Assembly: GCA_032718475.1 (NCBI GenBank)
Contig: JAUCBJ010006724.1
Coordinates: forward strand, 1-64,000
Source of the DNA: Nemertoderma westbladi
Taxonomy: Eukaryota; Xenacoelomorpha; Nemertodermatida; Nemertodermatidae
Reading direction: 5' to 3'
DNA: 64,000 bases
Of this stretch, positions 61,401-64,000 are shown one piece after another. Both the position numbers and the translations under genes were made by a program. The notes under the pieces are model-generated. The model saw only the letters and a list, made by a program, of their open reading frames with translations. It made no database searches and was not told the origin of the DNA. How positions within the stretch are numbered: position 1 is the first letter of the stretch; every line of letters starts with the position of its first letter.

Positions 61401-64000
61401 TCCAGAGAGAAGACACCGGAAAACAAGGTAAGTGAAAAACCCGTCGCTAGGAGAAAGGTAACACCAGTGTGTTATACAGATGATGGCGAAAGCCAGACTT
61501 CTCAAGGAGAAGATAGCGGGAAAGACACTGACAGATCTTATTACGTAAATAAAATGCCTAAAGATCAGGTAAGTAAATTCAAGTCTCGAACAAATGACAG
61601 GAGAGAACAGGTAAGAAAAACTCCTCCTACGTCTCCCAAGAGAATTCAGGTGAGAAAGCCCGAAGAAAGGACAAGTGTACACAATGTTACTCAGAATAAG
61701 GTAAGTAACATCAAACCGAAATGTGCGCTATGTGATGGGACCCATCGCTTGAATATGTGTGATGAATTTCTAAAGAAATCATTAACTGAGAGACGTGAAG
61801 TCATGTGGGATAAGCGGTTGTGTTATAATTGCCTCAGACATGGACACCAACGGCGAACCTGTTACTCTGACATAAGATGTGCCAAGTGCGGTGCGAAACA
61901 TCATATCTTGTTACACACTGAATTCGAGCGAAATAGTCCGAGTCAGGTAAGTGATTCCGAGCTACATGTCCAATTCAGTGATGTGAACGACACTGATCAA
62001 TCTGAGATGGAAGGATTCTATACAGACGAGTTCTCCGACGAAAACGAATCCTGTTACACAATAAATACCACAGTGTATCGAGCACTCACGTATGAAAGGG
62101 ATACGGACAGCGACCTTACCCTAACTACTTCTGATCAACAACCATTTTGGAAAGCGCCAACTTCCAATGTAGGGATTAGAGAATTTCCTGTGGTACAGGT
62201 AAGGGTCCATGGACCAAAAAGGAGTTATGTAGTGAACACCCTCCTTGACTCCGGTAGTACAGGAACATTCATCGACAAAGAGCTAGCCGAGGACATATTC
62301 GCTGGACAACCCAAGTTCCGAACTAAGCTAAACATGTCAGGAATTATGCAAGTTTGGAAATCCACAGTAACAGCGGATTATTATGTAGGTGCGTTGTCCA
62401 CCCCCCAGGACGAACTAGGAGAACATAGCATAAGGTCAGTGAAAATGGTGGCTATAAAGAACTTCGCTACTACTCAAGCAGACCTTTATAATTGGGACGA
62501 GGATGAGAGCATCCAACATCTTAAGATACCTCGATTCCAGACTGATTATCCTGGAGTGCAAATACTCATCGGCCAAAACGCGCATGAGGCGCTCGAGACA
62601 TTGGAGAAACGGCCTGCTCAACCGCAGCCACTACAAACCTATGCGGTAAGAACTAGAGTAGGTTGGTACTTTACTGGCCCTTCCCGTAGAACTCTCATGG
62701 AAAGATTACCGAAAGACCAGGTATATCAAGCGCGAGAATGGGAAGTTGAGAACAGTGAGTTCGACGATCCAACTGAGAGAACTCCATACTCCTCAGACAA
62801 CGACGATATACATCAACTTTTTGATGAGGAGAATGCCATCGATCTCCTTAAGGAAAGCGAGACTTGGCAAAATCAAGTGAACTTATGTCAACTCCTTCTC
62901 CCATCTGAGCGAGACGACTATAACGACGAGCTTAATGACGTCATTGAACGTTATAATGCCAAGACTCGGGATGAACACGCCGTGAGATTCTTTACTCAAG
63001 AGGTCGTAGAGCCCAACTCCTACGATAAGGCCCTATCGGTGGAGGAAGAAAGAGCCAAGCAGATCCAAGCGACAACTACTCGTTTTCTTAAAGATCAAGG
63101 TAGGTATGAGATCGGACTTCCTTTCCGAAAGCGAGAACCAAAGTTCATTAACAACAGACCTTTGGCAGAGAAAAGAATTGCTCAACTACATCGACGCCTT
63201 ACGGCAAATTCTTCAGCTAAAGAAATGTATAAAACACAGTTGAAGAAGTTTATTAGCAAGGGATATGCGGAGCTAGTACCGGAAGAAACCCCTATAACTG
63301 AGAGAACGTATTACTTAACTCACCATTACGTTCCCAAACCCGGTAAACCCCATGAAGTACGAGTGGTGTTTGACGGTTCCGCCCTTTATATGGGCCAATC
63401 TCTTAATTCTGAATTGTTACCCGGACCCAACTTACTCCAATCTTTGTTGGGAATACTACTAAGATTAAGACAATATTCCATTGCTTTCGCATCAGATATA
63501 GAAGGCATGTTCTTACAAGTCAAAGCGCTGGATAGGGATCGAGATAGCCTACGATTTTTGTGGTGGCCTGAAGGAGACCTCAATAAGAAACCTGTGGAGT
63601 ACTGGATGACCATCCAAGCTTTTGGGATAATCTCGAGCCCTTCAAACGCCTGTTCCGTGGTGCGCACCACTGCGGATGACAACCGAGACGCCTTCTCTAA
63701 AGAAGTGATCGACAATATCAAACGAGACATCTACATGGACGATAATCTAAAGTCCCTTCCATCAGTTGAAGAAGCCATTGAGGTCGCTAAAGGAACGGTA
63801 GAGTGCTTAAAAAGAGGTGGATTTCGATTAACTAAATTCACCAGCAACTCCCGTGAGTTTCTGGAGTCGATCCCGGTAGAAGATCGAGGAACAAAGGACC
63901 TGGATCTAATAAAGGATGATCTCCCAGAAACTAAGACCCTTGGTTTGAAATGGGACACAGAAAGAGATATCCTGTTTTTCCAACTAAAACAGCGAGATAA
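58467..64000 (+). CDS. BEL/Pao-like Gag-Pol polyprotein, C-terminus outside window
   Basis: ATG at 58467; I checked the frame at both ends and through the 61.4-62.2 kb section and saw no stop, at least 1844 codons. The N-terminal about 390 residues are unusual. Residues about 390-475 form a highly charged Ala/Glu/Arg repeat (AAAEAEAERK), probably a long single helix or coiled coil. Then comes a DUF1759-like Gag core (KFNGDEMKWLPFNEYY), CCHC-type clusters from C1086 (CALCDGTHRLNMC; C-Y-N-C-L-R-H-G-H-Q-R-R-T-C; CAKCGAKHH), protease LLDSGSTG (D1261), and RT with VRVVFDGSA, FASDIEGMFLQV (motif A) and Y1756-M-D-D. RNase H and integrase should follow beyond the window. The intact frame and canonical D-S-G and Y-M-D-D boxes suggest a recently functional copy. 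Confidence 0.9.
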   Translation, partial: MSDTKQNLSDSLLDVTICDSDRGVEPSSPKFSSPPTVRKVIPPVVITEPRLVQHHRSIIGTRAQVKRDQEAAEQQQPASQELISQRPDSSSSEDTVELTPERGARMTDAVYSDPLLILPAAVLTRLLIAVEEHQIDWARSKRSTKDSYEGYTREELKSMVESQWNFPGPGLPFDLSEAAWEDIHRMGVAKETIDPAVWKRSAAGYAQGFFSSMERVEKQLFQQPQGPQEQGQLLYQVRERILRIRLILSAFEEASKRRQDTSLQVAVKTWFQRVSHQVQGTAQWKAQLEERSTHGESTDATFSQVESEATAEKPHKRDAIDIYLSDYQRFLGDEELRRRLDGLSPNSEGAQRVLDAIDVDRLAVNQAKFDEQLRIARDQEERVKKKRIEDRKKAAVAAAEAEREAAAAAAEAEREAAAAEAEAERKAAAAEAEAERKAAAAEAEAKRKAAEMERKVARAAAEAERIAAEEIAQLELENIQENQDCINKQLTASNMQMMNRSTPKRQGYTSSEEGDTTDTEGKGNRSHLSRRKRTFHRQKLPDLPPAVRRQLNNTNLGSTEPTDQIITIERLPTIVDEPEIIRPVPEATLSVVETPVLPEPTSQFPLHSTKLPVPSRTAHETVQALDSERNIHDLSPVVPRPPATTLANPASAVEWVDERRRGMDLLLGQMQEAVQQFKGTVRESRLELQEVQQSIALERDKLVNTQRGIPPPPVTMCQPVRSEVSHAQGVEPTRIYTASEVETPIVNPIKSNYRPVDNDIPYRPDHNPRNLYTDNSILNNTMAQESFTRQMARTEARQAVKVGEIVKFNGDEMKWLPFNEYYKDNIQNSVLSNGEKLRFLIECLEGSPKLMALKFIGHPDGLRQVWDTLNIRYGNRNNIAGYLYAKLVAPRKFISSGIIEFSDEIQEICRQLDWLGKSHEYQNAMVIRAVASTLPKGGVGTRWDKKVLYMMEQQRRDPTMADLMSFLDGEVKLQLLKLSREKTPENKVSEKPVARRKVTPVCYTDDGESQTSQGEDSGKDTDRSYYVNKMPKDQVSKFKSRTNDRREQVRKTPPTSPKRIQVRKPEERTSVHNVTQNKVSNIKPKCALCDGTHRLNMCDEFLKKSLTERREVMWDKRLCYNCLRHGHQRRTCYSDIRCAKCGAKHHILLHTEFERNSPSQVSDSELHVQFSDVNDTDQSEMEGFYTDEFSDENESCYTINTTVYRALTYERDTDSDLTLTTSDQQPFWKAPTSNVGIREFPVVQVRVHGPKRSYVVNTLLDSGSTGTFIDKELAEDIFAGQPKFRTKLNMSGIMQVWKSTVTADYYVGALSTPQDELGEHSIRSVKMVAIKNFATTQADLYNWDEDESIQHLKIPRFQTDYPGVQILIGQNAHEALETLEKRPAQPQPLQTYAVRTRVGWYFTGPSRRTLMERLPKDQVYQAREWEVENSEFDDPTERTPYSSDNDDIHQLFDEENAIDLLKESETWQNQVNLCQLLLPSERDDYNDELNDVIERYNAKTRDEHAVRFFTQEVVEPNSYDKALSVEEERAKQIQATTTRFLKDQGRYEIGLPFRKREPKFINNRPLAEKRIAQLHRRLTANSSAKEMYKTQLKKFISKGYAELVPEETPITERTYYLTHHYVPKPGKPHEVRVVFDGSALYMGQSLNSELLPGPNLLQSLLGILLRLRQYSIAFASDIEGMFLQVKALDRDRDSLRFLWWPEGDLNKKPVEYWMTIQAFGIISSPSNACSVVRTTADDNRDAFSKEVIDNIKRDIYMDDNLKSLPSVEEAIEVAKGTVECLKRGGFRLTKFTSNSREFLESIPVEDRGTKDLDLIKDDLPETKTLGLKWDTERDILFFQLKQRD
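61420..62205 (+). promoter_or_regulatory. Seven splice-donor-like sites in one codon phase within gag-pol
   Basis: AAG/CAG followed by GTAAGT, GTAAGA, GTGAGA or GTAAGG occurs with GT at 61428, 61569, 61611, 61650, 61701, 61947 and 62199. Every GT starts a codon. They lie between the Gag core and protease. Confidence 0.6.

Larger units (their letters stand above)
55198..64000 (+). mobile_element. Second BEL/Pao-like LTR retrotransposon, right end outside window
   Basis: LTR, about 2.1-kb leader, and a gag-pol frame open to the last base. Structure and protein motifs are BEL/Pao-like; the LTR is unrelated to that of the element at 34-40 kb. Confidence 0.85.

Overview
This window looks like the genome of a marine-type invertebrate animal. 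The evidence is BEL/Pao LTR retrotransposons, several kinds of non-LTR retrotransposon (CR1/L2-like, RTE-like, and one with a restriction-like endonuclease), foldback/TIR repeats, minisatellites, a tandem C2H2 zinc-finger gene and exons of fibrinogen-related proteins. Palindromes such as TAGGCCTA and TACCGGTA are scattered throughout. I cannot name the species or phylum from sequence alone. There are no bacterial-style operons, rRNA genes, CRISPR arrays or convincing tRNA genes.

Layout. 1-2.2 kb: 3' end and LTR of a BEL-like element, followed by a 21-bp minisatellite. 2.3-6.3 kb: AT-rich non-coding DNA with a palindrome cluster. 6.4-8.4 kb: a C2H2 zinc-finger gene (minus strand, 15 fingers) whose 3' end continues as decayed fingers beyond a nonsense codon. 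8.4-10.8 kb: non-coding. 10.8-15.7 kb: a 5'-truncated L2/CR1-like LINE and a decayed two-ORF LINE, both minus strand. 16.5-23.6 kb: an unusual element bounded by a 20-bp direct repeat. Its ends are long inverted arrays of a short repeat with core TTGTGGTAATTAG, and it carries its own small gene with a mirrored TATA promoter. A complete, open LINE (18318-22212; Cys cluster, reverse transcriptase and restriction-like endonuclease) sits inside its right array, with a poly(A) tail and a 14-bp target duplication. 24.5-29.1 kb: foldback/TIR repeats with clustered palindromes and LINE debris.

29.4-44.9 kb is a nest. A 5'-truncated plus-strand LINE carries an in-frame Thr/Ala/Pro minisatellite inside its RT domain. 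Its 3' UTR is split by a complete BEL/Pao element (34099-40412: two 266-bp LTRs that look identical, 5-bp target duplication GATTG, tRNA primer site, one 1815-aa Gag-Pol frame). The LINE tail resumes at 40418-40505 and lies tail-to-tail with a largely intact minus-strand CR1-like LINE (ORF1 and ORF2). 44.9-45.9 kb: a LINE copy whose 5' part is inverted, as in twin priming. 45.9-47.2 kb: a 36-bp minisatellite. 47.6-50.9 kb: two fibrinogen-domain exons on the minus strand, separated by an internally deleted RTE LINE. 51.0-52.6 kb: a short TIR element and another RTE relic. 55.2-64 kb: 5' LTR, long leader and open Gag-Pol frame of a second BEL/Pao-like element, which runs off the window.

The likely host genes are therefore the zinc-finger gene and the two fibrinogen-domain exons. 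Most of the rest is mobile DNA, and the insertion order can be read from junctions and target duplications.
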